Positions 27,104 through 36,779 of a stretch of DNA of 49,630 nt are shown here, piece by piece. This DNA comes from Methylophaga pinxianii (GTDB lineage: Bacteria > Pseudomonadota > Gammaproteobacteria > Nitrosococcales > Methylophagaceae): the NCBI RefSeq assembly GCF_020447225.1, contig NZ_JAJAEO010000167.1:1-49630 (forward strand). Reading direction: 5' to 3'. A program made the position numbers and the translations under genes. The notes beneath the pieces were generated by a model, which worked only from the letters and a program-made list of their open reading frames with translations, was not told the origin of the DNA and searched no databases. Numbering within the stretch: the stretch's first letter is position 1; each line of letters opens with the position of its first letter.

Positions 27104-28039
27104 ATGATGGTCTTCACCGGTAATGCTAATCGTAAACTGTCAGAAAATATCGCTAACTTCCTGAATATCAGCTTGGGTAAAGCCACAGTTGAAAAATTCA
27201 GCGATGGCGAGATCATGGTTGAAATCCTAGATAATGTTCGTGGCAAAGACGTGTTTATCGTCCAGCCTACCTGCATGCCTACTAATGACAACCTGATGGA
27301 ATTAATGGTGATGACCGACGCTATCCGTCGAGCTTCTGCCAAGCGTATTACCTTAGTGGTTCCTTATTTTGGTTATTCCCGTCAGGACCGTCGTCCTCGT
27401 TCAGCCCGTGTTGCCATTACGGCAAAAGTGGTTGCTAATATGCTGACCGGTGTGGGCGCAGATAGAGTATTAACTGTTGATTTACATGCCGATCAGATCC
27501 AGGGATTTTTTGATTGTCCCGTAGACAATGTTTACGCTTCGCCAGTGTTGCTTGGTGATATCTGGAAGCATAAATACGAAGATTTGGTTGTGGTGTCGCC
27601 GGATGTCGGTGGTGTGGTTCGTGCCCGTGCGCTGGCCAAACATCTGGATGTTGAACTGGCAATCATTGATAAGCGTCGTCCACGCGCTAATGTGGCAAAA
27701 GTCATGAATATCATCGGTGATATCGACGGCCGTACCTGTGTGATGGTCGATGATATGGTCGATACTGCCGGCACATTGTGCGCCGCGGCAGCAGCATTAA
27801 AAGAACATGGCGCGACCAATGTGGTTGCGTATTGTACCCATCCGGTTTTATCCGGTGCAGCCATTGAGAATATTAGTAAATCATTGCTCAACGAATTAGT
27901 GGTGACAGATACCATTCCATTGCAGCCTGATGCCGCTGCTTGTGACAAAATTCGTGTGCTGAGCATTGCCGAAATGCTCGCAGAAGCGATGTACAGAATT
28001 AGTAATGAAGAGTCTGTAAGCTCTTTATATATGGATTAA
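27104..28039 (+). CDS. prs: Ribose-phosphate pyrophosphokinase
   Basis: A 311-residue enzyme that makes PRPP from ribose 5-phosphate and ATP for purine, pyrimidine, histidine and NAD synthesis. [15 protein letters not shown] is the usual N-terminus; [20 protein letters not shown] and the PRPP-binding loop [13 protein letters not shown] are intact. The start is one of two adjacent ATGs (27104, 27107). The upstream frame from 27023 begins at a TTG seven bases after the tRNA and its codons do not look like Prs. In a ribulose monophosphate methylotroph it would draw on pentose phosphates made from formaldehyde, but no RuMP genes are in view. Confidence 0.96.
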   Translation: MMVFTGNANRKLSENIANFLNISLGKATVEKFSDGEIMVEILDNVRGKDVFIVQPTCMPTNDNLMELMVMTDAIRRASAKRITLVVPYFGYSRQDRRPRSARVAITAKVVANMLTGVGADRVLTVDLHADQIQGFFDCPVDNVYASPVLLGDIWKHKYEDLVVVSPDVGGVVRARALAKHLDVELAIIDKRRPRANVAKVMNIIGDIDGRTCVMVDDMVDTAGTLCAAAAALKEHGATNVVAYCTHPVLSGAAIENISKSLLNELVVTDTIPLQPDAAACDKIRVLSIAEMLAEAMYRISNEESVSSLYMD

Positions 28040-28153
28040 TCAAAAGTTCGTCTTTTGATTGTATGTGCTGAACCTGGTCGCGGGGGAGGCGAAAAGCCGT
28101 AAAACGGCATATTTAACGGGCCTCGTGTCCGTTTTTTAGTCTTGGAGAAGAAG
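28038..28153 (+). promoter_or_regulatory. Structured leader of rplY
   Basis: The prs-rplY gap holds a 9-bp hairpin, AATCAAAAG/CTTTTGATT (28038-28060), then GCCG-TAAAA-CGGC, then a short AACGG/CCGTT stem (28115-28132) followed by six T. This could be a prs terminator, an attenuator, or an L25 autoregulatory leader. No one of these can be chosen by eye. Confidence 0.35.
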
Positions 28154-28822
28154 ATGGAAAATTTATTTGAAGTACATGCTGAAGCGCGTACTGACCAGGG
28201 GAAAGGTGCGAGCCGCCGCCTACGTCATTCGGGCAAAGTACCAGCAGTAGTCTATGGTGCTGATAAAGAACCAGTTTCAATTTCAGTTAACCATAACCAG
28301 TTTATTCGCCATTTGGCAGAAGAGGCGTTTTACGCTCACATTCTGACATTGGTTATTGATGGTAAGAAAAACCAGGTTGTCTTAAAAGACCTGCAACGTC
28401 ATCCATCAAACGATAACAAAATCATCCACGCCGACTTTTTGCGCGTTGATGCCAAACATGCAATGACAATGACAATTCCATTGCATTTTATCAATGAAGA
28501 AAAAGCCGTTGGTGTCAAAGCCGGTGGTATGGTTTCACATCTGATGACAGAGGTTGAAATCACCTGTCTGCCTAAAGATCTGCCAGAATTCATTGAAGTT
28601 GATATTGCTAAACTGGAAAAAGATGAAGCGATTCACTTATCAGAACTGAAATTGCCAAAAGGCGTGACTTTGGTTGCCTTGACGCATACTCAGGATGAGC
28701 ATTTGGAAGAAGGTGAACGTTCTTCTTACGATCAAGCGGTGGTCAGTATTCATGAACCACGTGTTGCGAAAGTGGATCTTGAAGAAGATACCGAAGAAGA
28801 CGAGGATGCGACTGAAGAGTAA
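28154..28822 (+). CDS. rplY: 50S ribosomal protein L25, Ctc/TL5 form
   Basis: 222 residues. The N-terminal 95 or so form the 5S rRNA-binding L25 domain (GKGASRRLRHSGKVPAVVYG, VVLKDLQRHP), and the remainder is the TL5-type C-terminal domain. The long form is the usual one outside enterobacteria, whose L25 has only 94 residues. The tail is highly acidic (EEDTEEDEDATEE). GGAG precedes the ATG at 28154. It follows prs and precedes pth, a conserved order. Confidence 0.95.
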   Translation: MENLFEVHAEARTDQGKGASRRLRHSGKVPAVVYGADKEPVSISVNHNQFIRHLAEEAFYAHILTLVIDGKKNQVVLKDLQRHPSNDNKIIHADFLRVDAKHAMTMTIPLHFINEEKAVGVKAGGMVSHLMTEVEITCLPKDLPEFIEVDIAKLEKDEAIHLSELKLPKGVTLVALTHTQDEHLEEGERSSYDQAVVSIHEPRVAKVDLEEDTEEDEDATEE

Positions 28823-28842
28823 TTCAGTCGTCGGGAACTGCT

Positions 28843-29415
28843 ATGTCAAACTGGATTATCGCCGGTCTGGGCAATCCCGGTTCTCAGTATGAACATACCC
28901 GACATAATGTCGGGTATTGGTGGTTGGATCAGTTGGCAAGTGAATTAGGACAGAGTTTTAAAACTGAGTCCCGATTTAACGGCCAGCTGATTCAATTCAC
29001 AACTCCAGAACATAAAATCTGGTTAGTTAAACCACTCACGTTTATGAATCGCAGCGGACAGTCTGTTTCGGCGCTGGCCAACTTTTATAAAGTCCCTCCG
29101 GAAAATATTCTTGTTATCCATGATGAACTGGATTTACCCGCTGGTGTAGCGCGTTTGAAGCGTGGTGGTGGTCATGGTGGTCACAATGGTTTACGTGACA
29201 TCATCAGTCAGCTAGGCAGTAAAGAATTCTTACGTTGCCGGATTGGTATCGACCATCCTGGGAACAGTAAACAAGTTGCAGATTACGTGTTGAGTAAACC
29301 TTCAGCCGTCGATCGGGAAAATATTATGGCAAGTATTGATAACAGCCGTCGTGTCTTACCTGATGTACTTGCTGGAAACCTCGAAAAAGCCATGAATTGG
29401 CTGCATTCACAGTAA
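28843..29415 (+). CDS. pth: Peptidyl-tRNA hydrolase
   Basis: 190 residues. It recycles peptidyl-tRNAs released from stalled ribosomes. AGLGNPGSQYEHTRHNVG contains the conserved Asn11 and catalytic His21; FMNRSGQSV and VIHDELDLPAG supply the other conserved Asn and Asp. GGGAA is a modest ribosome site, and the gene begins 20 bases after rplY. Standard length. Confidence 0.97.
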   Translation: MSNWIIAGLGNPGSQYEHTRHNVGYWWLDQLASELGQSFKTESRFNGQLIQFTTPEHKIWLVKPLTFMNRSGQSVSALANFYKVPPENILVIHDELDLPAGVARLKRGGGHGGHNGLRDIISQLGSKEFLRCRIGIDHPGNSKQVADYVLSKPSAVDRENIMASIDNSRRVLPDVLAGNLEKAMNWLHSQ

Positions 29416-29477
29416 AACTTGTTTAGCGATGTTCGCTATATTTGATCATTCTATTCAATAACCCCTAAGGATTTCTC

Positions 29478-30569
29478 ATGGGATTTAAATGCGGTATTGT
29501 CGGTTTACCTAATGTAGGCAAATCCACTTTATTTAATGCGTTAACGCAGGCAGGAATTGAAGCACAAAACTATCCGTTCTGCACCATTGAGCCGAATGTC
29601 GGCATTGTTCCAGTGCCAGATCCACGTATGGATAAGTTGGCCGCAATCGTTAATCCACAACGTGTTTTGCCCACTACCATGGAATTTGTTGATATAGCCG
29701 GTTTAGTAGCCGGTGCTTCCAAAGGCGAAGGTCTGGGCAATAAATTTCTGGCCAATATCCGGGAAACAGATGCTATTGCCCATGTGGTTCGTTGTTTTGA
29801 AGATGAAAATGTAGTGCATGTGGCAGGTAAAGTCTCGCCAGTGGATGATATTGAAGTTATCAATACCGAGCTTGCATTGGCGGATCTGGAATCCGTGGAA
29901 AAAGCGATCACCAAAACCACAAAAGATGCCAAAGGTGGCGATAAAACAGCCAAAGCACGTTTGGATTTGTTGACGCAGATTCGTGAGCATTTGGATCAAG
30001 GTTTGCCTGTTAGAGCAATGAAACTCGATGATGATCAACTGGCATTATTGACCGGCTTGCATTTGTTAACCATCAAACCGACGATGTATATTGCGAATGT
30101 GGCAGAAGATGGCTTTGATAATAATCCTGCTTTAGCTGCCGTTATGGCTCTGGCCGAAAAAGAAAATGCGATTGTCGTGCCTATTTGTGCTGCTATTGAG
30201 TCTGAAATTGCCGACTTGGCCGATGAAGACAAAGCCGAGTTTCTAGAGGAACTTGGGCAGGATGAGCCGGGTCTCAATCGCGTTATTCGCAGCGGCTATC
30301 AATTGTTGGGCCTACAAACATATTTTACTGCCGGCGTGAAGGAAGTCCGCGCCTGGACGGTTGAGGTCGGTGCCACCGCACCAGAAGGTGCTGGTGTTAT
30401 TCATACCGATTTTCAAAAAGGCTTTATTCGCGCTGAAGTTATCGGTTATGAAGATTTCGTTCAGTTTAATGGCGAACAAGGTGCAAAAGATGCCGGAAAA
30501 TGGCGTCTTGAAGGTAAAGAATATGTCATTAAAGATGGCGATGTCATGCATTTCAGGTTCAACGTCTAA
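29478..30569 (+). CDS. ychF: Redox-regulated ATPase YchF (OBG family)
   Basis: A 363-residue ribosome-associated P-loop ATPase. GLPNVGKST is the phosphate loop, [15 protein letters not shown] the DxxG region, and the nucleotide-specificity motif is NVAED (NxxE), which favours ATP over GTP and is the hallmark of YchF/Ola1. A coiled region is followed by the C-terminal TGS domain ([16 protein letters not shown] to DVMHFRFNV). It follows pth, as in E. coli. Confidence 0.96.
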   Translation: MGFKCGIVGLPNVGKSTLFNALTQAGIEAQNYPFCTIEPNVGIVPVPDPRMDKLAAIVNPQRVLPTTMEFVDIAGLVAGASKGEGLGNKFLANIRETDAIAHVVRCFEDENVVHVAGKVSPVDDIEVINTELALADLESVEKAITKTTKDAKGGDKTAKARLDLLTQIREHLDQGLPVRAMKLDDDQLALLTGLHLLTIKPTMYIANVAEDGFDNNPALAAVMALAEKENAIVVPICAAIESEIADLADEDKAEFLEELGQDEPGLNRVIRSGYQLLGLQTYFTAGVKEVRAWTVEVGATAPEGAGVIHTDFQKGFIRAEVIGYEDFVQFNGEQGAKDAGKWRLEGKEYVIKDGDVMHFRFNV

Positions 30570-30629
30570 TCTAAAATTTGCCTTATGATCTCAGGATCTC
30601 GCAAGGCGCTCTGAAGTAAAGGAATGATC

Positions 30630-31697
30630 ATGAAAAGATGGTTTGTTGGGGTGTTATTAACACCAATACTGATGGGTGCCGCTCAAGCTGATTCGGCAAT
30701 GGATTCGTGCATATTATCGAAAATGGCTACCTCAGATGATACGGTGACAGTGGGTGATATTCGCCAGATTTGTAGTGCTGAGATCAATGCAGAAAAACAG
30801 GAAGCGTTTGAGCCAGTTGCGATGCCCGAGTTAAAACGAGCAGAACAACCGACTGTCTCTTTGGATGATGGTGATGCCACTAGTATCAAAACCGCGGATG
30901 GTTCAGCGTTAACACGTCGTTTGGTACTGGAAAAAAGCCAATCGAATAACCCGTTTGCTTTCTTACCGCACCGACCAAATTATTTCATCTTCAGTAATAA
31001 TACTGCCTCTTACAATGAAGCACCCTTTGAAGCGTCCGATCAGGGAAATGACTATAATTTTCAACCTTGGGAAAGCAAGTTCCAGATCAGCTTAAAATTG
31101 CCTGTAGTCAGGGGATTGTTTAATGACCGGGCGGATGCTTTTATTGCCTATACCAACCGTTCTTTCTGGCAAATGTTCAATAACGATAACTCACAGGTAT
31201 TTCGTGATTCTAATCACGAACCGGAAGCCTGGCTTTCCTTTGCTAACGATACCGAATTGTTGGGTTTTAAAAACTCACTGATTAATGTGGGCTTTAATCA
31301 TCAGTCAAACGGTCAAAGCGGTGAGTTATCACGTAGCTGGAACCGCATTTTTGCTGAATTTGTTGTTGAGAAAGGTGACTTTTATTTCGCCTTGCGTCCT
31401 TGGTATCGGGTTCCTGAGCGGGATAGCTCTGATGATAATCCCGATATTGAAAAATATATGGGGAATTTTGATTTCACATCGGTTTATAAATACGGTGATC
31501 ACAGCTTTGACCTGATGATCCGCAATAACCTGCGTGGTGATAATAAAGGTGCAACTCAATTGGGTTGGAGCTTTCCTCTGTATAAAAACTTCAGAGGTTA
31601 TGTGCAGTGGTTTAATGGTTATGGCGAAAGTTTGATTGATTACGATCACCGTACCAATAGCATTGGTTTTGGTATCCAGTTCAGCGATTGGTTATAA
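30630..31697 (+). CDS. pldA: Outer membrane phospholipase A1 (OMPLA)
   Basis: 355 residues. Signal peptide with predicted cleavage in AQA-DS, then about 90 residues before the beta-barrel. The catalytic triad is visible as His224, Ser226 and Asn238 in GFNHQSNGQSGELSRSWN, with the same spacing as His142, Ser144 and Asn156 of E. coli OMPLA. PldA hydrolyses outer membrane phospholipids when lipid asymmetry is lost and needs calcium-dependent dimerisation. AAAGGA lies seven bases before the ATG at 30630, so the ATG at 30624 is less likely. Confidence 0.94.
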   Translation: MKRWFVGVLLTPILMGAAQADSAMDSCILSKMATSDDTVTVGDIRQICSAEINAEKQEAFEPVAMPELKRAEQPTVSLDDGDATSIKTADGSALTRRLVLEKSQSNNPFAFLPHRPNYFIFSNNTASYNEAPFEASDQGNDYNFQPWESKFQISLKLPVVRGLFNDRADAFIAYTNRSFWQMFNNDNSQVFRDSNHEPEAWLSFANDTELLGFKNSLINVGFNHQSNGQSGELSRSWNRIFAEFVVEKGDFYFALRPWYRVPERDSSDDNPDIEKYMGNFDFTSVYKYGDHSFDLMIRNNLRGDNKGATQLGWSFPLYKNFRGYVQWFNGYGESLIDYDHRTNSIGFGIQFSDWL

Positions 31698-31788
31698 GCC
31701 ATATTCTCAGCCCCATCGAGTTGTGGAAGATTAACCTGTCCATAATGTTGATATTTATTGCCCAGCAACGTAAAATGCTCGGCTTCGT

Positions 31789-31865
31789 GGCTACATAGCT
31801 CAGTTGGTTAGAGCACATCACTCATAATGATGGGGTCCCTAGTTCGAATCTAGGTGTAGCCACCA
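31789..31865 (+). tRNA. tRNA-Met (CAU), elongator
   Basis: A 77-base tRNA with acceptor GGCTACA/TGTAGCC, encoded ACCA, anticodon CAT in the loop CTCATAA and T-loop AGTTCGAATCT. The paired first base of the acceptor stem marks an elongator and not an initiator tRNA. An AT-rich hairpin, CAAATTCA-TTC-TGAATTTG, follows at 31877-31895. Confidence 0.95.
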
Positions 31866-31948
31866 CTCTTTTACATCAAATTCATTCTGAATTTGACTGG
31901 CTTGTAAAAGCCAACTCTCCATTTGGTCATCGACAGCGGCGCAGTCAA

Positions 31949-33067
31949 TCAGGCTTTGACGCTTTCACCATCTGCCATCTTGCTTTCCCGTCGATCTGGA
32001 ATGGGAATGTCATCCAGAAACTCAATAGAACGTACCGGCATTGCAAATCTGATTTCTCGTTTATCCAGCTCTTCGAGTAATGTGAAATTAATATTTTGCT
32101 GAATATCCATGTAGATATTGTAATCCGAACTCATCACATAATAGACCACCTCATATCGCATGGAATAATCATCAAATTGGAACAGGTGCGCGCGATCGAA
32201 GCGCGTATTATCTAAAGATTCAATAATTTCTTTGATTAAACCAGGAAGCTGTTTCGCCTTGGCAACTGGCGTTCTAAATGAAATAGCAAGAAAAAATACC
32301 ACCCGGCGTTGTTCCATCCGTTTATAGTTGTGGATGGTTTGCTGCAACAGATTGGTGTTGCCACAGACAATCTGTTCACCGCTTAAACTTCTGATTCGAG
32401 TGGTTTTGAGTCCAATGTATTCTATGGTTCCGGCCACGTCATTAAAAACCACGAAATCACCAGTTCGAAAGGGTTTATCCACCCCAATGGATGCAGAGGC
32501 GAATAAGTCGCCCAATAATGTTTGTAATGCCAGCGCAATGGCGATACCCCCGATACCTAAGCTGGCTACTAAGGCAGTGATATTAACGCCCAGGTTTGCC
32601 AGAACTGATAGCAATACCACGACCCAGAGACTGGTTCGGACCAATAATGAAACGATGGTGACAGTCAGTTGATTTTCACGATCTACCTTTTCTTCGATGG
32701 TTTCGGTTTTCCATAATGCGATGGCAGCGTCCAGCCACAATCCGACTTGTAAGGCCAGGACCAGAAACCATAAATGGCTGACACGTGCATCCCATACTGG
32801 TCCCAGTTCAACCAGCGCAAGACCTATTTGCAAGGCCATAACAGCTATCAGCAGTCGACTGGTATGTTGGAACACTTCGACGCCGTAACGACCTAGACGA
32901 CCTTTGGAGCGTGATAACCAATTGACGACTCGTGTAATGACAAAACTCATTATCATACGAAGCAAAATATAGCTGATGACAGAGAGTCCCAATACCAACA
33001 TAAAATTCAGCACAGCTGGATCAGATAACCAGGCTTTCCAATTGCTCAATGAATTCCAGTCAAACAT
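31949..33067 (-). CDS. MscS-family mechanosensitive channel
   Basis: 372 residues. Several N-terminal membrane segments are followed by the MscS pore and beta domain: ITALVASLGIGGIAIALALQ is the Gly/Ala-rich pore helix, then LGDLFASASIGVDKPFRTGDFV and the VAGTIEYIGLKTTRIRS loop. The C-terminal part is a cytoplasmic mixed domain. It opens under membrane tension to release solutes on hypo-osmotic shock. AAGGAG precedes the ATG at 33067; the frame continues upstream to 33229 without a ribosome site. MscL is encoded 4 kb away. Salt tolerance is expected of a marine methylotroph. Confidence 0.92.
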   Translation of the reverse strand: MFDWNSLSNWKAWLSDPAVLNFMLVLGLSVISYILLRMIMSFVITRVVNWLSRSKGRLGRYGVEVFQHTSRLLIAVMALQIGLALVELGPVWDARVSHLWFLVLALQVGLWLDAAIALWKTETIEEKVDRENQLTVTIVSLLVRTSLWVVVLLSVLANLGVNITALVASLGIGGIAIALALQTLLGDLFASASIGVDKPFRTGDFVVFNDVAGTIEYIGLKTTRIRSLSGEQIVCGNTNLLQQTIHNYKRMEQRRVVFFLAISFRTPVAKAKQLPGLIKEIIESLDNTRFDRAHLFQFDDYSMRYEVVYYVMSSDYNIYMDIQQNINFTLLEELDKREIRFAMPVRSIEFLDDIPIPDRRESKMADGESVKA

Positions 33068-33473
33068 AGGTTTCTCCTTGGTTGTAAAAAGATGTGCCAA
33101 TGATTGCTCAAGGCTATAGAAGACTGTGTAAACGGCTGAAAGCTGGGCAGAACCAGACTGAAAATATCCGTCACTTGAGAAATAGCGTGCCGATTTTTGT
33201 AGGCATCTCGTTAGTATCAGAGAGCTCAAAATCGCAATTGCAGCTACCTCTAACTTAATGGGTTGTTAGAGGGGAAGCAAGTTCAAGCGCTAAAAATCCA
33301 GTTTATTGTTAGAAGCTCATGTTGAATCTTTTAAGCATAAAACATTAAAAGCAATGATATTTTCCTGAGTTTTGTAGGGTATAAGGCATGAGTTGTGGGG
33401 CAGAGGAAACTTTGAAATTTTGCCTCCAGTCTGCACTGATTTACACAACTTTTCGCATTTCAGGGGAGCCTTC
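33068..33473. other. Intergenic region between divergent genes
   Basis: No gene seen. It contains the promoters of the minus-strand channel gene and the plus-strand secreted protein. One clear inverted repeat, CCTCTAAC (33247-33254) with GTTAGAGG (33265-33272), has a ten-base loop but no T run. Confidence 0.4.
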
Positions 33474-33857
33474 ATGATTCATAAACCGCATTCTCTTTTA
33501 TTGTTCACTTTTGTTGCTGGAATATTGTTGTCCTTCAGTAGCCTGATCAAAGCGGAGGGTGACGATGCGAGTGAATATATTGCGTTTTATGAAGAAGGAG
33601 ATGAGGAGTGTGAAAAGAAAGGCGGAACCCGAATTTTTGTAAAAAATACCCATGAAAAACAGATTATTGATCTGCATTTGGACCGGTATTTTTATGATGT
33701 GCGCCAGGGTGGGCGATCAATGTTCCCGCTCAAACCATCAAGCTCTCAGGCATTAGGATGCAGTCGCGTTTTTGATGCAGAGCAGCGTTGGGATTTAGTC
33801 TCGGCAACATTCATTAGTGAAGCTGGCGTAAAAGAACGGTATGGAGATATTGAATAA
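33474..33857 (+). CDS. Secreted protein of unknown function
   Basis: 127 residues. A signal peptide (LLLFTFVAGILLSFSSLIKA, cleavage probably before EGDD) leaves a mature protein of about 100 residues with two cysteines (DEECEKKGG and LGCSRVF) that could form a disulfide. Strands such as TRIFVKNTHEKQIIDLHLDR suggest a small beta protein. I do not recognise a family. AGGGGAG precedes the ATG. The next gene on the strand begins 60 bases later, so cotranscription is possible. Confidence 0.7.
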   Translation: MIHKPHSLLLFTFVAGILLSFSSLIKAEGDDASEYIAFYEEGDEECEKKGGTRIFVKNTHEKQIIDLHLDRYFYDVRQGGRSMFPLKPSSSQALGCSRVFDAEQRWDLVSATFISEAGVKERYGDIE

Positions 33858-33917
33858 TACGCTTTAGACAAGGGATATGACATTGGCTTCAAGACCATTT
33901 AACAGTGGAGCAAACAA

Positions 33918-34475
33918 ATGGATATATCGGGCACTTCAACCCTTAAGTATGTTCTGTCTATATTTTTTGTCTGCCTTTTCATTACTTTCATTGCAGGCTA
34001 CGAAGAGGATGAAATGCCACAATCACAGGAATTCGATGAACAATCATCCTATGCCATCATCAAGCCAGTTCCACAAAAATTACAGCAAGGCATGCCGGCT
34101 GCTAAACCGGTTGAAATGTTGTCAGTTGCTGACCCAACTCCACCAGAGCAGTGGTTGTTAAAGCTCTATCTAGCCAAATCCAATGCCGATACAGCGCGTG
34201 GAGCAGAGTATTATCAACGGCTGCTTTCCGATATTAAGCCACATGTTCATGAGCAGCCTCGCGTTATTGCCAACCGCACCGTTCAAACAACACGACAATT
34301 GCAGGAAATGCAGATTGAGGTAGACGAAGATCAGCTATTAGAGAGTTTTGCCGATTACTTTAAACAGGTCAGTGGACAGTATGTTTACGGGGAATTGTGT
34401 GCAAATTACAGCACATTAAGACAGCAACAATTAAGCCATGAGCAAGCAATGCAGGAACTGTTTCAATCACTTTAA
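33918..34475 (+). CDS. Membrane-anchored protein of unknown function
   Basis: 185 residues. One hydrophobic N-terminal segment (YVLSIFFVCLFITFIAG) is followed by an acidic, proline-containing linker and a helical C-terminal domain (LLESFADYFKQVSGQYVYG, then LCANYSTLRQQQ). It is probably anchored in the inner membrane with the domain outside. No family recognised. GGAG precedes the ATG. It lies between the 127-residue secreted protein and the HExxH protein, all on one strand with short gaps. Confidence 0.7.
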   Translation: MDISGTSTLKYVLSIFFVCLFITFIAGYEEDEMPQSQEFDEQSSYAIIKPVPQKLQQGMPAAKPVEMLSVADPTPPEQWLLKLYLAKSNADTARGAEYYQRLLSDIKPHVHEQPRVIANRTVQTTRQLQEMQIEVDEDQLLESFADYFKQVSGQYVYGELCANYSTLRQQQLSHEQAMQELFQSL

Positions 34476-34516
34476 CGGATTAAGCTAAAAGCGATTTTAT
34501 CTTTTTAGGAGAGTGT

Positions 34517-34951
34517 ATGCATGAACTGATCAATGGTCTGTTTTTATGGGCGGTAACACTGACAGGCTATGAAAAGCCTGATGAGTTGCCGGTAGTTGAA
34601 GCTGTGAGTCATCAGCAACTGGTAAAGACGTTATGTGATGATCAATTCTGTACTGCAGTCGCCTACTACGATACTGACACACATATCATTTATTATGATG
34701 AACGTATGGATCTTCGACAGGATCAGGGGGCCAGGGGCTTTATTATTCATGAGATGGTGCATTATCTTCAGGATATAAATGGTGAACTAGTGCCAACTGA
34801 AATGAGTTGTGAACAACGTATTGAAAAAGAGCAGGAAGCCTACCGGGTACAACAGTACTTTCTAAAAGAACATAAAGAACCGACTTTCCAAATTGATTTG
34901 GCAGTCGCGGTATTGGCCAATGTATGCAAAGGAGCGAACGTCAGAGAGTAG
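34517..34951 (+). CDS. Small HExxH putative metallopeptidase
   Basis: 144 residues. The zinc-peptidase motif HEMVH is at 78-82, and EQEAYRVQQ follows with Glu107 as a possible third ligand, the arrangement seen in small proteins annotated as DUF6647 (from memory). The N-terminus is mildly hydrophobic (LINGLFLWAVTLTG) and may be an uncleaved signal. Three cysteines (CDDQFC and SCEQ) suggest an extracytoplasmic location. AGGAGA precedes the ATG. The substrate is unknown and peptidase activity is untested. Confidence 0.7.
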   Translation: MHELINGLFLWAVTLTGYEKPDELPVVEAVSHQQLVKTLCDDQFCTAVAYYDTDTHIIYYDERMDLRQDQGARGFIIHEMVHYLQDINGELVPTEMSCEQRIEKEQEAYRVQQYFLKEHKEPTFQIDLAVAVLANVCKGANVRE

Positions 34952-34957
34952 TGCAAA

Positions 34958-35710
34958 CTAATTAATCGGCAAATCAAGATACTCTTCGCTCACATCAACC
35001 GCCTCCATTATCATACTGTCGACAGAAACGAGCTCGTTCTTCGCCATTTCCTCACAGCCGCTTCGATAGTGTGCTACAGCAAATCTATTAGCGGCATTTT
35101 TAGGATAACTGATACGAAACGAATGACGCTCACTGTGTTCACTGGCTGTGGCACAGTCATCCTGAATGAGAGGAAATCTGCCGAGCAGAACCGTGGACTG
35201 TTCAGATAACGAAACAATCCCTACACTGGTTTCATTACTACCTCCCATTCCAAAACTGCTGACCAGGGCTAACTCATCCAGCCCGTCATCATTCAGATCA
35301 GCAACAGAAACTAAATGATGCGTACTACCGGCAAACACAATATTACGGATGAGCTTATCCGCTTCGAGAATGGCAAGACCCATATTGCTGCAGCAACGAG
35401 GCCATCTGCTGAGTAAGTACAAAACGGCAACCTGGTGACGGTCAGGAGCTGTGAAAGCCCCCTCAGCACTGGCCATAATCCGAAAAGCATCATCATAAAC
35501 GGTATTACGCTTACGCCAGTATTCTCTGGCCTCGTCGGATGCTTGCACAATGCCTGGATGGTTGAGCCATTGATGCTGGTCGACTTCAGCAAAAGGCAAG
35601 CGGCCATCAGCAATAACCTGTAACTCCGCCGCTGAATCTGCCAGACTGAGTTGTGAGTATCCGCTGCAAAGCATGAATAAAATGTAAAAGATATTTGAAT
35701 AATATTTCAT
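34958..35710 (-). CDS. Secreted protein with one FG-GAP-like calcium loop
   Basis: 250 residues. Signal peptide (YILFMLCSGYSQLSLA). Around residue 140, VADLNDDGLDELALVSSFG has the DxNxDGxDE pattern of calcium-binding FG-GAP repeats, as a single copy. Four or more cysteines (RCC, DDC, SGC) suggest disulfides. I do not recognise the family. The start is the ATG at 35710 with GGGAGAG before it; a GTG 15 bases earlier overlaps that site. It converges on the HExxH gene, six bases apart. Confidence 0.65.
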   Translation of the reverse strand: MKYYSNIFYILFMLCSGYSQLSLADSAAELQVIADGRLPFAEVDQHQWLNHPGIVQASDEAREYWRKRNTVYDDAFRIMASAEGAFTAPDRHQVAVLYLLSRWPRCCSNMGLAILEADKLIRNIVFAGSTHHLVSVADLNDDGLDELALVSSFGMGGSNETSVGIVSLSEQSTVLLGRFPLIQDDCATASEHSERHSFRISYPKNAANRFAVAHYRSGCEEMAKNELVSVDSMIMEAVDVSEEYLDLPIN

Positions 35711-35792
35711 TACATTCTCTCCCACTTAACTGGTCTGCCAAGATCAGCTTTTTATCATCAAGGTGGTTGTCTGCTCTCGCAAGGCATTAATA

Positions 35793-36779
35793 TTACTCCG
35801 GTTTTTTCCTCTCTACATCCATATTATCAAAACTGACGGTAGGCTCTCTCCGCGTCTGGTTTTTTGGCTTTTCAACGACCTTTTCAGGATTGATAACTAG
35901 CGGTTCCTTACGTTCAGGCTTGGTCTCCTGAACAATAACGGGAACTTCATCCATCACCACAGGTTCTTTACGGCTAAGAGGATTTTGTTTTGCTGCTTCG
36001 AGCCCGGTTTTCATACCTTTTGGAAGTTCATCGAAAAACAATGAATCCAACCGACCATTGATATAACTCAATGGTTGAGTATGTTTATGTTGCTGACAGT
36101 AACGAATTACTCCGATTAAAACCTGACGAATTGCTTCAATATCCTCCAGATCACCTCGCTTGTCTTCAGCAAAGTAAGCCGCCATAAAGCTAAACCGGTT
36201 ATCGATAGCGAATGGCAAGATTTGACGCCATAAACTGTAGATGTCCTCGACTTTAATAAGTTCGCTTGAGACAGCGCGGTCCAGCCGGCGGAACCAGAAC
36301 AGAATTTCATCCAGTAGGTTGGCTGTCAGCATGTCTTGCTGATCGGTTATGGTGACCATTCGATCACCCATATGCCACGAAATCTCAACCTCTTGAGGTG
36401 AAGTCCAGCGAATTTCTGAGCTCAATGCCAGCGAGAATTCGTATACCACTTTGGCATCAAATGTCGCGTGATTGGTTAACCAGAGGGCCGGTTGTTGGTT
36501 AATTGCCAGAAATTGACTTTCAAACTCCTGTAATAAACGTTGACGTTCCAATTCCTTATTTGCGGTAGAGGCAGGGGCTGAGCGTCTTCTGACCATCCAG
36601 AGAACAAATAATCCTGCGAGTAAGACTCCCGCCAGGGTAAGTAAGACGGTTGAGAAGTACAGCGCCAATTGTGAAGAAAGCTGGTCCAACTGTTCAGCTG
36701 ATAACGAGGCGGTATCGTCAGAGCCCATAACATTGTTGATAATTTCTTCAATGCGTTTTTGAAAAAAGCCAGTTGCCAT
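35793..36779 (-). CDS. Single-pass membrane protein with repeated basic tail motif
   Basis: 328 residues. After about 40 residues comes one membrane helix (TVLLTLAGVLLAGLFVLWMV) and RRR, which suggests a cytoplasmic C-terminus. The middle is a helical domain of about 190 residues. The tail, from about 270, carries three copies of an [RK][RK]EP motif (RKEPVVMDE, RKEPLVINP, RREPTVSFD) separated by proline- and lysine-rich linkers. No family recognised. The starts of this gene and mscL are 180 bases apart and divergent. Confidence 0.65.
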   Translation of the reverse strand: MATGFFQKRIEEIINNVMGSDDTASLSAEQLDQLSSQLALYFSTVLLTLAGVLLAGLFVLWMVRRRSAPASTANKELERQRLLQEFESQFLAINQQPALWLTNHATFDAKVVYEFSLALSSEIRWTSPQEVEISWHMGDRMVTITDQQDMLTANLLDEILFWFRRLDRAVSSELIKVEDIYSLWRQILPFAIDNRFSFMAAYFAEDKRGDLEDIEAIRQVLIGVIRYCQQHKHTQPLSYINGRLDSLFFDELPKGMKTGLEAAKQNPLSRKEPVVMDEVPVIVQETKPERKEPLVINPEKVVEKPKNQTRREPTVSFDNMDVERKKPE

